The position numbers were made by a program, and so were the translations under genes. A stretch of 64,000 nt of DNA from Combretum micranthum (Eukaryota; Streptophyta; Magnoliopsida; Myrtales; Combretaceae). The stretch's first letter is position 1, and each line of letters opens with the position of its first letter. The stretch covers positions 124,001 through 188,000 of the forward strand of contig JAMXBD010002502.1 of NCBI GenBank assembly GCA_024138025.1, read 5' to 3'. The notes beneath the pieces are model-generated. The model was not told the DNA's origin. It saw nothing but the letters and a program-made list of their open reading frames with translations, and did not search any database. This document shows positions 1 to 12,216 of the stretch, piece by piece.

Positions 1-496
1 TAATATAATTATAATTAAAACTATTCTATATTATTAAATAAAGGAAAAAAAAAAATATAGCATTGTAAAATAAAAAATCATGGTTTACTTAGAGATTTTT
101 CAAAAAACCAAGCTTGGGAAATTAATGTCTTGCAAACTCCATAAAACATTGTTTGAACACATAATGAAATAGTATCTATCAAAGCTTTTGGATGATGTTT
201 GATGTGAATCTAAAACTTGATTTGTGGGCTGGGAATTTCGTGTAACATTATGTACCTTTCTGTTCGTGACCCAAATGACCTTATATGGTGAAAATAACTT
301 TAGAAATGGATAACTCTCATAGAATAGGTAGAAATCGGTATATAATATGCGAAATTCCGAGTTAAAATGACTAAGTTATGGCCATTTTAAGTTAGAATTT
401 CTTCATAGGCGAACTTTGACGAACTTGTTAGGGTATAATTTATAAGTTTCATTTAAACTTCATAAAAATAACCATTAGAGGTATTTCATTTGATAG

Positions 497-543
497 GTGA
501 CTTGGGAGACGGACTAGACCTTCTCGAGAATTATTACAATTAA
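497..543 (+). other. 14-codon acidic micro-exon in family A LTR
   Basis: Follows an acceptor-like GATAG and reads DLGDGLDLLENYYN then TAA. The same position in three other family A LTRs (31102, 35087, minus 47961) has an open stretch ending in a similar acidic/aromatic tail. An ATGGCAAAGTGAGTT donor-like sequence follows at about 559-573. Whether it is translated is unknown. Confidence 0.35.
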
Positions 544-1243
544 GAGGAATTTCGCACTATGGCAAAGTGAGTTCACTTTCTTTAAATTACATGCTTATGA
601 CTTTGCTTATAATGATAGTGGCATTAGAATCAGGACAAGATAAAATTGAAATATGCATGTGAATTATACTTGGTTAAATTGATGATAAGAATATCGAAAT
701 GGGAATTTTTATAAATATTTGTATGATTTAATATAGAATTGAAGTGTCTGAAATCTATGATCACCTATAATTCGCTTAAATAACATGCCATGACCATATA
801 ACTAAATTGTCCATGCATAATATATATTGAGTCACATGACATTCGTTGTTATACCTTTGTGGGAAAAAAGGCACAATAGTTAGGCAACGGATGGGCCTGA
901 AAACTCAGTTATCAGTGTAGGGTCGCCTAAATTAAAATGGAAGTAGAGTAGACACTTGAATCAACTACATAATTAATGAGTGGGTGGGCACCTGAAACAA
1001 CCACTTAATAATTGACATAAATATTGAAATCTATTATTGACACTTAACCTCGAATGGAGGGCATAAATCCATTCAACATAGGGCTCTCGGAAAGTCTTAT
1101 GTATTGCATGCTCATGTACTTATGCATATCATATGGTTGTCTAATATAACTTGCTTGTCTTAATGCTTGATTGAGTTTTTAATTTTGGGAGTGAATCTCA
1201 CTAAACCGCAAGCTTATACATGTATAGTTTCCTATTACAGTAC

Positions 1244-2842
1244 TGTTGGTTTCTCTCAAATGATGATTTTGATGATAACAAAAAGGATTAAATGATTGCT
1301 TACATAATTGTTAAGTGTGATGTGATTATGAAAATAAGATTCATATCAGAATATATATCAGAAGGTTAACAAGTTTTTATTAAGAACAATTTGCATATCA
1401 AAAGGTTAATTAGAAGGTCCGTCAATGGAATACAAGTATTTTTAAGCTATCAAAAGGAACGTCAGAAAGTTAATATGAGAGTTGGTAACACGTGATTTCA
1501 ACTCCAGACTTGAAATTTATTTTTTGGATTTGACATCTTGAAGGCCTAGCTCCAATGTTAAGTATAATTTGGGTAATATACTCAATGTGTTCCACAAAGT
1601 TGGTTCAATATCCATAGGGATTTAATTTTAGATTAGTGTTCAAATTTTTGGAAGCTCATAACGGCAAGAACAATTCAAGAATGGGAATTTGATTTTCACA
1701 ACAAATTACTTTTGAAGAGAAAGTTAGTGTGCATAATATGAAGTAATTACAAAATATGTTTCAGATTTTTAAGGAATGTGTCCAAGGAATTTTGAAGCTC
1801 GAAAATCATGGAGAATTCAAATATTGCATGAACAATACCAGACCAAGAATTTTTTCAACAACTGATGATTTCAAATTCGAATTTCAAGTTCAATATAATT
1901 ATACAAGTTGTTTAGATATTTGGGCTTATCCATTAAAGCAAAAATTTCAAGATTGCTTCAAGAATTCAAAATGCAAATTGAGCAGATTTCAATATAAACA
2001 CGAGCTAATATTTTAATAGATATTAGTTGATATCGCGTAAGATCAGGAACAAGCTTATCCATCTCTTCTTCTAGACATTGGAGTAAACGAGATTAAAAGA
2101 ACAAACAATACAGAGAAAAATAATAACATTTACGAGAAAAACAAAGGCAAAAAGTGATTAGAAGCTTTCCTCTTGTTGTGCACAAAATATTATCATATTT
2201 TTAGTGTTTTTATTTGAACGAAATTTCTGAGGATACTTATTCTTTATTCCTCTGATTTGATTTTACACAATTAGTGTGTGTTTGAGGGTTGTAAGTAGAC
2301 TCGGTAGATTGATTGCTTAGGAGAATCAAGCTGAGTGAATTGTAGCCAAAAGAGAATTGGCAAGAACTTCTTGTAACTTTATTGATTCGATTGGATAGTG
2401 AAACACAACCGGTGTGGAATATCGGGACCCTAGCTTGGAGCTGGAAGAGAGGATTGACGCTCAAGGCAGAACCTCTATAATTCGCTTTGAACTTTCTACT
2501 CCCTTATCTCTCTTTAAATTCGTGCATTGTTCTTTATTGTTATATTCATGATACATGCTTAGAAGGTTGATGAGAGAGTAACTTACTTATATTTTCTTGA
2601 TCAGAGAGTTAGTTAAAAGGTTTTTAGGTGTAAAAAGTTTTGAATTAATTTTTTATTTTTCGTGAGTTTAAGCAAATCTTTTTTATTAGAATTTTTGTTT
2701 AAAGTTTTTATTTGTTAAGTTTATTTTTTTAAGAAAGTTTCAAATTGAATAACTAAGTGGAGTGAAATTGTTTCAAAATTTTTAAAGTAAATTTTTAGAT
2801 AACCAATTCATCCCCTTCTTGGTTATCTTTTCGGAACCAACA
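1244..2842 (+). mobile_element. Copia/SIRE-type solo LTR
   Basis: A 1599-bp segment starts TGTTGGTTTCTC and ends GGAACCAACA. Perfect 5-bp TSDs AGTAC lie at 1239-1243 and 2843-2847. The beginning (GATGATTTTGATGATAACAA) and the run AACCAATTCATCCCC...TCTTGG close to the 3' end resemble SIRE/Maximus Copia LTRs. No internal coding region or second LTR is present, so it is a solo LTR. The short reading frames inside it are not genes. The SIRE assignment rests on recalled LTR style, not on a search. Confidence 0.85.
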
Positions 2843-3273
2843 AGTACGATTATTTATGGCTATCCCCAAGGGAACATTTCTCTCAGGTACAGCTTTTGGA
2901 ATTTAATTAGCTTTTTGGAAGAAGTCGGGACCTAGATGTTAGGCATAGGCTTCTAGGTAAATCTCCTTAATTATATATATGTGTTGTTGTAAGAGACTTT
3001 TGTGGACCCTAAAGACTCTTATTATTTTGACGAAGGTATGCCCCTTAAACCTTTTTAATAGACTAAATTTAAGTATCACTATTATGATTTATATTCTTAT
3101 TGCTTATGTATGTCTTCTTAAGCTATTTCGATTCAAAGAAAGGTTCCCTACATGGTGAAAGTAAGCCTTACACCCGGTGTCTAAACTCATGGGATGACTA
3201 AGGTTGTCATACTCGAGTCTAAATATCGAGTGTTTCAGACTGTCATGTTTAGGATACCCTTTGGGGCGTGATA

Positions 3274-4264
3274 CTTACATCTTCTTCCAGCTCATTAGGG
3301 AACATGAACAGTGACAACCAAAATGCAATGAAGCTTGCAAGTACATACCTATACATCGAAGAAGCAAAAGAGAAATGTGTTAGTTAGAGAAATCAAGTAT
3401 AAGGCAATAATATGAACATATTTACTCTTTTCCACGAGCTGGTCCCACTACTTGAGGCATGTTCTTTCTCCTTTCTCTACTCTTCGAAGAAGTGTGTAAT
3501 CCAAGCAGAGAAACATGATTTCTTCTTATCATCACAAGCAAGTTTTGGAGCCACTAGTAAAGATGTTTTGAGGGGGCGCTCTTCACGTGAAGTCACAGTT
3601 GCAACAGCATTAGTCACCCTAGAATAGTGTAAGTTCTAAGCATGACCACATCTTCAAGAGTTGGTGATATCTCCCCTATGCAATGATAAATGATGAGTCT
3701 GGGTGCTCCAGCGAGAGATGATGGCATGCTATACTTCCATTTTGTTTGTGCTGATGATTTATAAGCAGGCAGAGGTGATGATGGTGCTATAGACTTTGGC
3801 TTATTTCAGAAGCTTTACGTATTCAAACGGTCAGCGATGTAGTCTACCCAATTGCTCCATCCAGATGGTGGCTCCTTGAGAAATGCAAAGTATGTACTAG
3901 AAAGTGGTAGCTCCTTCCTCTCATTTTTGAAACATAACACTAAGTGCCCTCCTCCCCCTTCCCCCTAATGGTGCTCCTAGAATCAGCGCGGGGCTCGGGC
4001 AAGATGCCTTGTCCCAAAACGTATCTTAAGAAATTGTGTCGTCTATCTACTGGTCTCCCGAAAGCTAAATTTGTGGTGGATTACCATCCTAACGTACCAG
4101 CAAGTCCTTTTGTTTGATAACTTCAACAATTGGTGCTTACCTAGCTTTGATCTCCTTCTATTTGGTCATTTGGACACTAGAGCCTTGGATACTTCTCATT
4201 TCCTTTGATTTGGCTACTGCAATTTGTTGAGCTTGGCTATTCTTTTCCTCTTGTGCCATCAACC
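3274..4264 (-). pseudogene. Plant mobile domain (PMD/MAIN-like) gene remnant
   Basis: Read on the minus strand, several blocks match plant mobile domain proteins (aminotransferase-like, PF10536 type). These are KEPPSGWSNWVDYIADRLNT near 3821-3880, a SPTLEDVVML block near 3645-3680, and an exon at 3279-3348 giving YVLASFIAFWLSLFMFPNE. That exon starts after TATAG and ends at a GTAAG donor. The blocks are in different frames with stops between them, so the gene is dead. It is cut on one side by a family A LTR and on the other by the CACTA element. PMD domains occur both in cellular genes and in transposon-captured genes, and the sequence does not say which this was. Confidence 0.65.
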
Positions 4265-4285
4265 CACTAGTAGGAAAATTGGTAG

Positions 4286-4500
4286 AGGAGGCGAAAAGCA
4301 TGAGGCGAAATTCACCTCTTAAAGAATCAAAGCGAATTTCACCTCATCTTAGTCAGCATATAAGGCGAAATTCGCCGCTGACTAGGATGATGAGGCGAAA
4401 TTCGCCTTACTGGCCTAATTAGTGGCAAATTTCGCCTCATATGTTGACTAGGATGAGGCAAAATTCGCCTCAGGAAAATGAGGCGAAATTTCCCTCATAC
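4286..4500. repeat. 5' subterminal palindromic repeats of the CACTA element
   Basis: About seven imperfect copies of GAGGCGAAATTCGCCTC, each nearly its own reverse complement, spaced 20-40 bp apart. In En/Spm, subterminal repeats bind the element's second protein (TNPA). By position these are the likely equivalents. Confidence 0.85.
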
Positions 4501-4545
4501 TTGCCCTATATATGCCCCCTCCCCTCTCCCGTCTTACTCTCACAC
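4501..4545 (+). promoter_or_regulatory. Predicted CACTA promoter (TATA box)
   Basis: TATATAT at 4507-4513 lies directly after the subterminal repeats and about 1.36 kb upstream of the transposase frame. A pyrimidine/CA-rich leader follows. The same layout (repeats, TATATATA, CT-rich leader) recurs at 23131-23300. Confidence 0.5.
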
Positions 4546-4768
4546 ACAAGCACTCGATCAATCGCTCAATCACTCACGCACACACTCACTCACGTACACA
4601 CACACTCACATTCTCACTCTCTCACACACTCACTCACCCCTCTCTCGCACTGTCACTTCACACACACACACATCCTCTCTCACTCTTTTGCACTCTCAAC
4701 GTCACACACACACTATTCTTATTTTTCACTCATACACACTTCCACCAACATTCACACACACATATCAG
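4539..4768. repeat. CA/CT-rich low-complexity leader
   Basis: Irregular (CACT)n/(CA)n tract. The overlapping open frames here, rich in His, Ser and Thr, are by-products of the repeat and not genes. Confidence 0.85.
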
Positions 4769-5869
4769 GAAAAAAAAAAAACATATTTTGAATTTAATAA
4801 ATTCAATTATACGGTAAATTTTTATTTTTTATTTAATTCTTATTGTATGATATTTTATATGAAAAATAACTTTTTTTTAATAAAATATATCTTTGATTTA
4901 TATTTTAGTTTTTGTGTAGGTATCTGATAAATTGTGTAGATTTGATTGGATATTTATTGTACTGCAATTACTACAAGGTTAGTTTAATTTGTTATGAAAT
5001 TTTTAATCATCTATTTAAATAGTAGTAGTAATATTTTATCTAGTAATGTGTATTTAATTTGTAGTTGTGTGTACTTTAAAAAATTATAGATTTTTAGGAT
5101 ATAGTGATTACATGTTATTATTCAATCTATGTTTATTACGTTTAATATCATGTCATAGATTAAATATAATATTGAGATGTTAATATTTTCATGTTTATTG
5201 ATTAATGAATGTTCAATTTATAGTTTTGTATTTGTTGTTAGTAATTGAAAAAACTATGTATATATTTAGGATCAAGTATTTATATATTATTTGAAGCTTG
5301 TTTTATGTGTTTAGATTAATAACACATAGAATAAGTATAAGTATTGAAATGATGATACTTTCATATTTAGTATTTAATGTATATTTTATTTATATTATAT
5401 TTATTATAAGTAAGCTAAAAAAATCATATGTATTTACGATCTAGTCATGACATATTATTGTCTAATACACGTGTATTATGTTTACTTGTATTACACGCAG
5501 TCTAAATACTATTATTTAAATACTATTATTTGTATGTTAACAAAAATTATATATAGTTACAATGTAACAATTATATATTATATTTTACATACGTAACATG
5601 TATAACTTCATGACATGTATGTCTAGTGTACAGTAATAAACTGCTCCTATTATAAATGTTTATCAATTAATTATGTTAAATTTGTAGTAATGTATTTCTT
5701 CTTCGTGATTTAATAAAATTATACATATTGTCTGTAATTGCATGACACATATAGGGTTTAATAATAAGTAAAATGAATATATGGTGTTCCAATATTAGAT
5801 GCTCACATAGTTAGAGGAGAGTTATCCGATGTGACTAAGATGTGGTAATTAATTAAATGCCAATTTAGG
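4769..5869. other. AT-rich leader of the CACTA element, no gene seen
   Basis: Very AT-rich DNA between the CA-rich leader and the first TNP2 frame. No coding, RNA gene or clear repeat is visible. It probably contains the 5' UTR and an intron. Confidence 0.5.
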
Positions 5870-8517
5870 ATGTCTGAACGAACTTGGTATATGACACGTG
5901 ATTTGACAACAACGCAATACAGAAACGGGGTTAGAGAATTTTTAGAAGTTGTTGTAAACCATAAGCGAGCAGATGGACCGATTGGATGCCCTTGTAGAGA
6001 TTGTCTTAATGGTTCATGGCAATCTATTCATATTATTGAGTATCACCTCCTCAGGAGGGGAATGGCTTGGACCTACTTCCCTTGGATTTATCATGGTGAG
6101 GATGTAGATGAATACGAGGTACATGATAATGTTGTTATGGATGAAGGGAGTAATCTACTTGAACATACACACTTTGAAGATGAGGCAGATCAAAAACTTT
6201 TGGATGACATTGCCACTAGTATAAGTGATGGTGGTGGAGATGATGTTGATAGCGAAGATGAAAGTAGTGGGTTTAATGGAGAGGGGTGGACTGGAATGTT
6301 TGAAAAAGCAAAGAGTCCAGTGTATCCGGGATGTACAAAGTTTTCATTATTATCAGCAGTACTTCAAATGATAAATCTAAAGGTTGATGGTAAGCAGTCA
6401 GTAAAGTCATTTAACAATTGGCTTGACTTAATAAAAAGTTTGTCATCTACCGGCAATTTGTTACCTGCATCATATTACGAAGCACGGAAGTTTTTGAAGC
6501 AGTTAGGCATTGATGCAAACATGATCCATGCTTGCAAAAATGATTGTGTGTTGTTTCGAAAAGAATTCAAAAAAATCTTGATATTTACCCAGTGTGTGGG
6601 GAAGGAAGGTGGAAGCTTCATTCAATAAGGTTGACGGTAAGCAGTCAGTGAAGTCATTTAACAATTGGCTTGACTTAATAAAAAGTTTGTCACCTACCTG
6701 CAATTTGTTACCTGCATCATATTACGAAGCACGGAAGTTTTTGAAGCAGTTAGGCATGGATGCAAACATGATCCATGCTTGCAAAAATGATTGTGTGTTG
6801 TTTCAAAAAGAATTCGAAAATCTTGATATATGCCCAGTGTGTAGGGAAGGAAGGTAGAAGCTTCATTCAAGAAAATAGAAAACAGTACCGGTTAAGGTTT
6901 TGCGACACTTCCCATTAATTCCAAGATTACAACAGCTATTTATGTGCCGAAGACAGCCCCAGAGATGAGATGGTACAAGAAAAAATACATATCGATAAAT
7001 GGTGTGTTGAGGCATCCGATGGATTTCGAACAGTGGAAAGGATTGGATAACAAATATCCTTTGTTCGTGTCGGACCCCCAAAATGTACGATTAGGACTTG
7101 CCACTGATGGGTTTAATCCATATGCAAACATGAGCACAACATACAGTATGTGGCCAGTTATTATATTTGTATACAATGTTCCATCATGGAGATGTATGAA
7201 GGAGCCATATATGATGATATCTCTTTTAATACTGGGGCCGAAATCACCAGGTAAAGATACCGATGTGTACTTACAACCACTGATAGAAGAGCTACAAGAA
7301 CTTTGGACAAGTGGGGTCAAAACACTAGATGTGGTTGAAGGACGGATATATCGAATGCATGCTGCATTATTATGGACTATTAACGATTTCTCAGCTTACG
7401 GCGACATTTCAGGCTGGACGACGAAGGGTTATAAAGCATGTCCAATACGTAACGTCGACTGCACAAGTGGATATTCAAACAGTAAGTTTCACTATATGGG
7501 CCATAGACGGTTCTTGCCTTTGAGACATAGGTGGCGCCACGACAGGGTAGGTTATGACGGCACCATGGAAACACAAGCACGACCAAGGGATTACTCTGGT
7601 TTAGACATTGTTGATCAATTGAGTCGATATGAGCATGTCATTTTGGGAAAATTGCAAGAGCGTCTATGCCGTCGAAGGAATGAAGACGGCACAAACTGGT
7701 GTAAGAAGAGTTTGCTATTCCGATTGTCATATTGGAGTGAACTGCACATACGACATAACCTTGATGTGATGTACATCGAAAAGAATATATGCGATAAACT
7801 AGTGGGAATTATTTTTGGTGCTAAGGGCAAGTCAAAAGACACAGATAAGGCGAGACTCATCCTCCAAGAAATGGGTATTCGTTTCGAGCTACACCTGCAA
7901 CAATGTGGTGGATGCATTTTTAAGCCACCTGCTGCATATACATTATCCACTCGGCAAATGAGAGAGGTATGTAATTCAATTAGAGATGCGAAGATGCCTA
8001 ATGGATATCGTTCAAATATATCATCTTGCTTAGGTGCTGATGAAGTCAGTTTGAGCGGTTTGAAGAGTCACGCTTGTTATGTTTTGCTGCAACGTATTCT
8101 CCCGGTTGTCATTCGTGGGGTCTTGGATAATCGCATTTACGATGTTGTATGTGATGTATCTCGTTTTTTCAGGGAATTGACTGCTAAAGAACTCCATGTG
8201 AATCTATTGGAGTCTTTGGAAAAAACAATAATCTTAACTCTATGCAAGTTATAGATGATATTTCCTCCTACTTTTTTTGTTATTATGATACATTTAGCCG
8301 TGCATCTTCCAAAGGAAGCACGTATGTGTGGTCCGGTCCAGTACCAGTGGATGTATCCTGTTGAAAGATACATGGGAGTTCTAAAAGAAGATTTGCGGAA
8401 TAGGGCAAGACTGGAAGGTTCAATTACTGAGTCATATGTTGTGTGGGAGAGCATTCAATTTTGCTCACTGTATTTTGATAATATGGACTCAAGAATAAAT
8501 AGACCCCACCGACAGTG
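5870..8517 (+). pseudogene. TNP2-type CACTA transposase, 5' part, broken
   Basis: The N-terminal frame (5870-6628) has the transposase-associated zinc-binding style domain, with GCPCRDCLN and GMAWTYFPWIYHGE. The frame at 6944-8254 is Transposase_21, with PMDFEQWKGLDNKYPLFVSD, LATDGFNPYANMSTTYSMW and GPKSPGKDTDVYL. It runs into a DUF4218-like region, KSHACYVLLQRILPVVIRG. Lesions are a 247-bp tandem duplication (6381-6873, which shifts the frame), a break between 6857 and 6944, and an in-frame TAG at 8252-8254. The TAG stands where the family has CKLEMIFPP (GAG to TAG), and the domain continues in the same frame to 8517 (AVHLPKEARMCGPVQYQWMY). A minus-strand LTR then interrupts it, and the gene resumes at 11119. 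The start ATG fits the family N-terminus. Confidence 0.9.
6381..6873 (+). repeat. 247-bp tandem duplication inside TNP2
   Basis: The segment starting AGGTTGATGGTAAGCAG at 6381 recurs from 6628 (AGGTTGACGGTAAGCAG) with few differences. It runs to the shared GGAAGCTTCATTCA / AGAAGCTTCATTCA ends. The unit is not a multiple of 3, so the copy shifts the reading frame. Confidence 0.9.
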
Positions 8518-8573
8518 TGTAAGGACCCGCTATCACTCCTATATTTGAAATAGGAGATAACGGTTCCCCAACC

Positions 8574-8598
8574 ACATATAACCCCTAAGATTATATGT
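8574..8598 (-). other. Conserved hairpin near LTR 3' end (copy D)
   Basis: Arms ACATATAA and TTATATGT are at the same place relative to the LTR end as the 11-bp hairpins of copies A, B and C, with the same flanking AACC and GGTTGGGGA. The loop here is not GNRA. Confidence 0.6.
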
Positions 8599-8886
8599 AA
8601 GGTTGCCTAAAGGAATTGTTTGAGTAATTTTTTATCTAATTCCATAAATATATTATACAATGAGAGACATAAAATCGTTTTTTTTTTTATCTTAACCTTA
8701 AGCAAAGCAATACTACCACACATTTTGGCAAAGGAAACAACTCAACTTCTAATTAGCTAAATACAACATATATACATATTACATCCAAAGGCTTCTTACA
8801 AGTCTTAACCAAAATCTTCAAAACACAGCCCAACTAACATTATAATTACATATCAACCAAAAAGAATCACATCTAATCTATTACAT

Positions 8887-9550
8887 TCATAGGGGTCCAT
8901 TGAGTCCATGGTCATCTCTAATCTCCAACCCATCAAAAAAGTCTTCAAAGTCGGTTCCGTACCCCATACTCGTATAGAACTCATCGGAATCATCACCTGA
9001 AATAGATAAAATATGAGCCAAAGGCCTAGTACACAAGTAATGAATACAAAATGCAAAGTGGATCACACATTCTAGACTAAATGCACTATGCAACAATCAC
9101 TTGTCATTATTAAGTCTTTAGTTAATAAGACAACATGGGAGTATTCAAACTCCGGACAACAAGGATCTAGTATTACGTCCGCCTCCCTGAGTGGTCCCTA
9201 CTGTTCATACAGACTAGGCAGCCCCACCTTCCAGTGTAGCCCGTAATACTAGGGGATCCTGAGTAACGCATCACGACGCTCAGGAGGTTGATATGAGCAG
9301 CTCGGATACTCATATCTCCTAAACAATTCTATCCATTAACGAGAAAGTACCCTGCCCCCAATCTGAGCAGGGTGCCGCTCTTCGAACCAGATTCAACGGC
9401 AAACAACGACAATCAACACTCATATATCAATAGTATTTTCTTATTTTAAAGTAGTTTGATTTTGATGCCTACCCTAGCAAAGAGACAGGTAAGTTACTGC
9501 GTACCTGAGATAGCTCAGGAGTTAACGGGGTTGACTGGGCGAGGATCTAT
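8887..9550 (-). other. Putative spliced micro-gene in LTR (copy D)
   Basis: On the minus strand the exon from 8996 down to the TGA at 8887-8889 begins after TTTCAG and contains DSDEFYTSMGYGTDFEDFF. It aligns with DEFYDDLGYGSDFERF in copies A and B. Most identical residues use different codons in the third position. The intron-like segment 9504 to 8997 (508 nt) runs from AG|GTACGC to CAG|GT. The upstream exon (9505-9550) has one in-frame TGA, so this copy would not make a continuous peptide. Function unknown. Confidence 0.4.
9258..9316 (-). other. Two conserved stem-loops in LTR (copy D)
   Basis: GATATGAGCA (9290-9299) pairs with TACTCATATC (9307-9316) around a 7-nt loop, and CCTGAG (9258-9263) pairs with CTCAGG (9279-9284). 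Both correspond to stems in copies A-C that have different bases but keep pairing. Confidence 0.65.
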
Positions 9551-9749
9551 CACTGTTTAATCAATATTAAATTCACACTTAGGTTAAGCACTAATTAACT
9601 AGTATAAAATATAAATATATCAAAGAAATCCAAATAAATTAATACAAAGTCATAATAAAGCATTTAAGCATCCTATTATCCTAGATCGCTTAACAAATAC
9701 GTAATTGATCATATATCAAACTTCGGAAAATTTTAAAGAAAGTTTTAAA

Positions 9750-10165
9750 AATTCAAAAGCGTAGGGGATACGCCGGTATCCAAAGCCGGCGGCTTTGAGC
9801 CGGTGTTCAATACTATGAAAATTAACACTGCCAACGCTGGCAGCACTTAAGGGTACGCCGACTACCTTCATTCTACGCCGGCGGCGTTGAGCCGACGTAG
9901 AATCCAAATTCAAAATTTTTCAAAACGTCCAGAGAGGTGCAAACCGGCCGCTTACATAGATACGCCGGCAGCCTCTCACTATACGTCGGCGACTTTGATT
10001 CCCAGTAGCTGGTGTACAATGTGAAAGGATGAACGCCGACTGACTTTTCTAGCGAAAGCCGGCGGCGTTCAATCGGCCTTAAGAAATTTGATTCTGTGGG
10101 CTTCCAACACCGCCTCTAGGCAGGCGGTGTAGAAACCCTAGATGCCGGCGTACGTTCAAATTTTA
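9750..10165 (-). repeat. GC-rich CGCCGGC palindrome block (copy D)
   Basis: Many overlapping TACGCCGGC / GCCGGCGGC motifs, mostly self-complementary, in an otherwise AT-rich LTR. The matching blocks are 26378-26890 and 57853-58232. Confidence 0.8.
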
Positions 10166-11118
10166 GCCTATACGAATATGTTTTTGATTTCCCCTGTTTT
10201 AATACAACTTGTTCATTTTTCAAAAATATTCCAAACTTAGTCTAAACTTTCTAAAGCTTGTTATATGATCCAAATACTATCCTAACAACATGAATTCTAC
10301 TTCTAATCATCAAAACACTAATCACACTTCCAATTCACATATCTACTACTCATTCTTCAATCTTCCAAAATACTCATCCCCACACATCCACACTCCTATA
10401 AGATATATACCACCACTCCATTAGCCACTTAATCCCATTCAAACTATCATCAATGCACCAATTCAATCCCACACCAATTATCACTACAAAATCATATATA
10501 TTCTAACATTTCCAAGCAATTCAATATAGAACATAAAATAAAAGATAAAGTTTGTATTAAACTCACATGATTGAATCTTGGCTTGGAATGATATTCAAAT
10601 CCTAAAGCTTGTAATAAGTCTTGGCTTAGGGTTAAAGATTTTGGGATGAGAAAGGAAGAAAGAAAGAAAGAAAGAAAGAAGATGAAAATTCGGATGGTAA
10701 ATAGGGCTGCCCAAAAAGAGGTCAAAAACAAGTATAAACCAAGTCAATTATCATCCAAACTTAGCCATTAGGGGTACATTTGTCCTAGAATTAATTTAGG
10801 CAAATTTCAAATGCATTTGGGTTGAATTTAAGCTTAAAAAGTGGGTTAAAGAATTGGCCAAAATTTCTGTCATACATCTAAACAATTCAAAAGTAAATTT
10901 ACTAAATTCTAAACATAACACATGCACATTAATTTGAAAAACACACACACATTCATTACACTATACACACATTTATAGATATCAAACAATAATATTGATT
11001 TCATAATACTATACACATATAAATTAACACATTCACTAATTATATTAACTAAACACATATATATATATTATTCCAATAACACATTAATATATAATTTAAG
11101 GAATTCATGGCTATTTCA

Positions 11119-12216
11119 CAGTGGGACGAATCGCTGAATGAATGTCCATCGTCATCGTTTCGAGTATTCGCATAGCCCATACGTTCAACAGGTGCATGCA
11201 CTATAACAAGCTCGGATGTAGAACTTAACAGGATGCATTGGACGGTGTTGAATAATTGTGAGGAGGTGCAACCGTTTATAAGGTATGTCAGGTCTTTTCA
11301 TTCATTTATGACCTGATAACAAGAGATTTTCACCAAGATTGAAGATGGACTTCTAATGAAATATCTTACAGGGAGTTTAAGAACGAACTAACTACACGTG
11401 GAGCACGCAATATGGGAGGAATAGTTTGTAAACATTTTGCCGAGTGGTTTAGAAATAAGGTCAAAACTCGTTGAAGACTTCAATACCATTAATTCATCAA
11501 TATCTTAACATGTAACTTTAATCATTGACATTGTATGTAGATTATGGAGCAAACGTCTGTCCATGGGCATTAGATGCCAGAAGATGTAGAAGCATTGGCA
11601 TGGGGCCTTGAAATTCATCGATATAGCTTCAATACTTGTATCGTGAATGGTATCCGATACAACACAGAAGCTAAGGAGATTGGATTAAGATCACAAAATA
11701 GCGGTATAGGTCATTGGTGCAGATGGAGGACAGCAAATAACATTTTATGGTGTTCTTACAAAAGTTATACAACTAAATTATGTGGGGTCGAAGAAAGTGC
11801 TTTTATTCAAATGCAGGTGGTTCGATACGGACAGGGATAAACCAGAAATTATCGACAGAGACCTCATCTCCATCAACACTATAAGGTCATGGTACGATAA
11901 CGACTCGTACATCCTTGTGGACCAAGCGTAACAAGTATTTTATCTGAAGGACCCAAGCAAGCGATATGGCAACTGGAGGATTGTACAGAAAGTTGTACAC
12001 AGTCATATATTTACACGTGCTCTCTTCCAAAATGATAGCACAGAAGATGTTGAATCGATTAAGCCACCTCTAACAGAGGAGCTAATGTAACAGACAGTAC
12101 AAAGGCCATGGGCAATTCTAATCGATCGCATATTTGTTGATCTAGGAAACCTTGCATGCCTACCCGACCCGGGTGAGGGTTGTAGTGGCATGGACGATGA
12201 TGATTCGGACGAATAG
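11119..12216 (+). pseudogene. TNP2-type CACTA transposase, 3' part, broken
   Basis: Continues the transposase after the LTR insertion. The frame at 11574-11840 and the following sequence match the C-terminal DUF4216-type region: FNTCIVNGIRYNTEAKE and RSQNSGI, then (next frame) CRWFDTDRDKPEIIDRDLIS, SWYDNDSYILVDQA and QVFYLKDPSKRYGNWRIVQK. Single-base frame changes near 11835 and a stop in the DQA*QVFYL stretch show that it is not functional. The last plausible stop is TAG at 12214-12216, after an acidic tail (DDDDSDE). Confidence 0.85.

Larger units (their letters stand above)
1..3273 (+). mobile_element. Family A LTR, 3' part (5' end outside window)
   Basis: The right end reads GGGGCGTGATA, matching the GGGCGTGACA terminus of the other family A LTRs (ends at 36225, 36952 and, reversed, 46777) with one change. 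The stretch near 350-400 shares the family A phrase CCGAGTTAAAATGA, found again near 30960, 34940 and (reversed) 48090. It has landed at the splice donor of a PMD exon: the bases after it, CTTAC, are the complement of GTAAG. Whether it is a solo LTR or the 3' LTR of a larger element cannot be told. A SIRE solo LTR is nested inside it. Confidence 0.75.
8518..11118 (-). mobile_element. Family B-related solo LTR (copy D), in TNP2
   Basis: A 2601-bp segment flanked by TSD CAGTG (8513-8517, 11119-11123). On the minus strand it starts TGAAATAG and ends with the complement of TGTAAGGACC, like the TGAAATGACC...TTTACA LTRs at 25405 and 56886. It shares with them a GC-rich CGCCGGC block, an AG|GTACGC donor-like site, stem-loops and an acidic micro-exon, but lacks the GATGCA hairpin array. 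No internal region is present, so it is a solo LTR. Sequence divergence from copies A and B is large. Confidence 0.9.

Noticed and set aside
1756..2016. 86-codon frame in the SIRE LTR
   Set aside because: AT-rich, no recognisable domain, and entirely within a solo LTR.
4441..4927. Overlapping plus-strand frames of 101-149 codons, His/Ser/Thr-rich
   Set aside because: They are translations of the CA/CT repeat in all three frames, with no domain and no codon bias of their own.
9158..9260. A separate small RNA gene near the TTACGTCC / CCCGTAATAC repeat
   Set aside because: The local inverted repeat (TAGTATTACG with CGTAATACTA) is present only in LTR copy D, with no promoter or homologue in the window.
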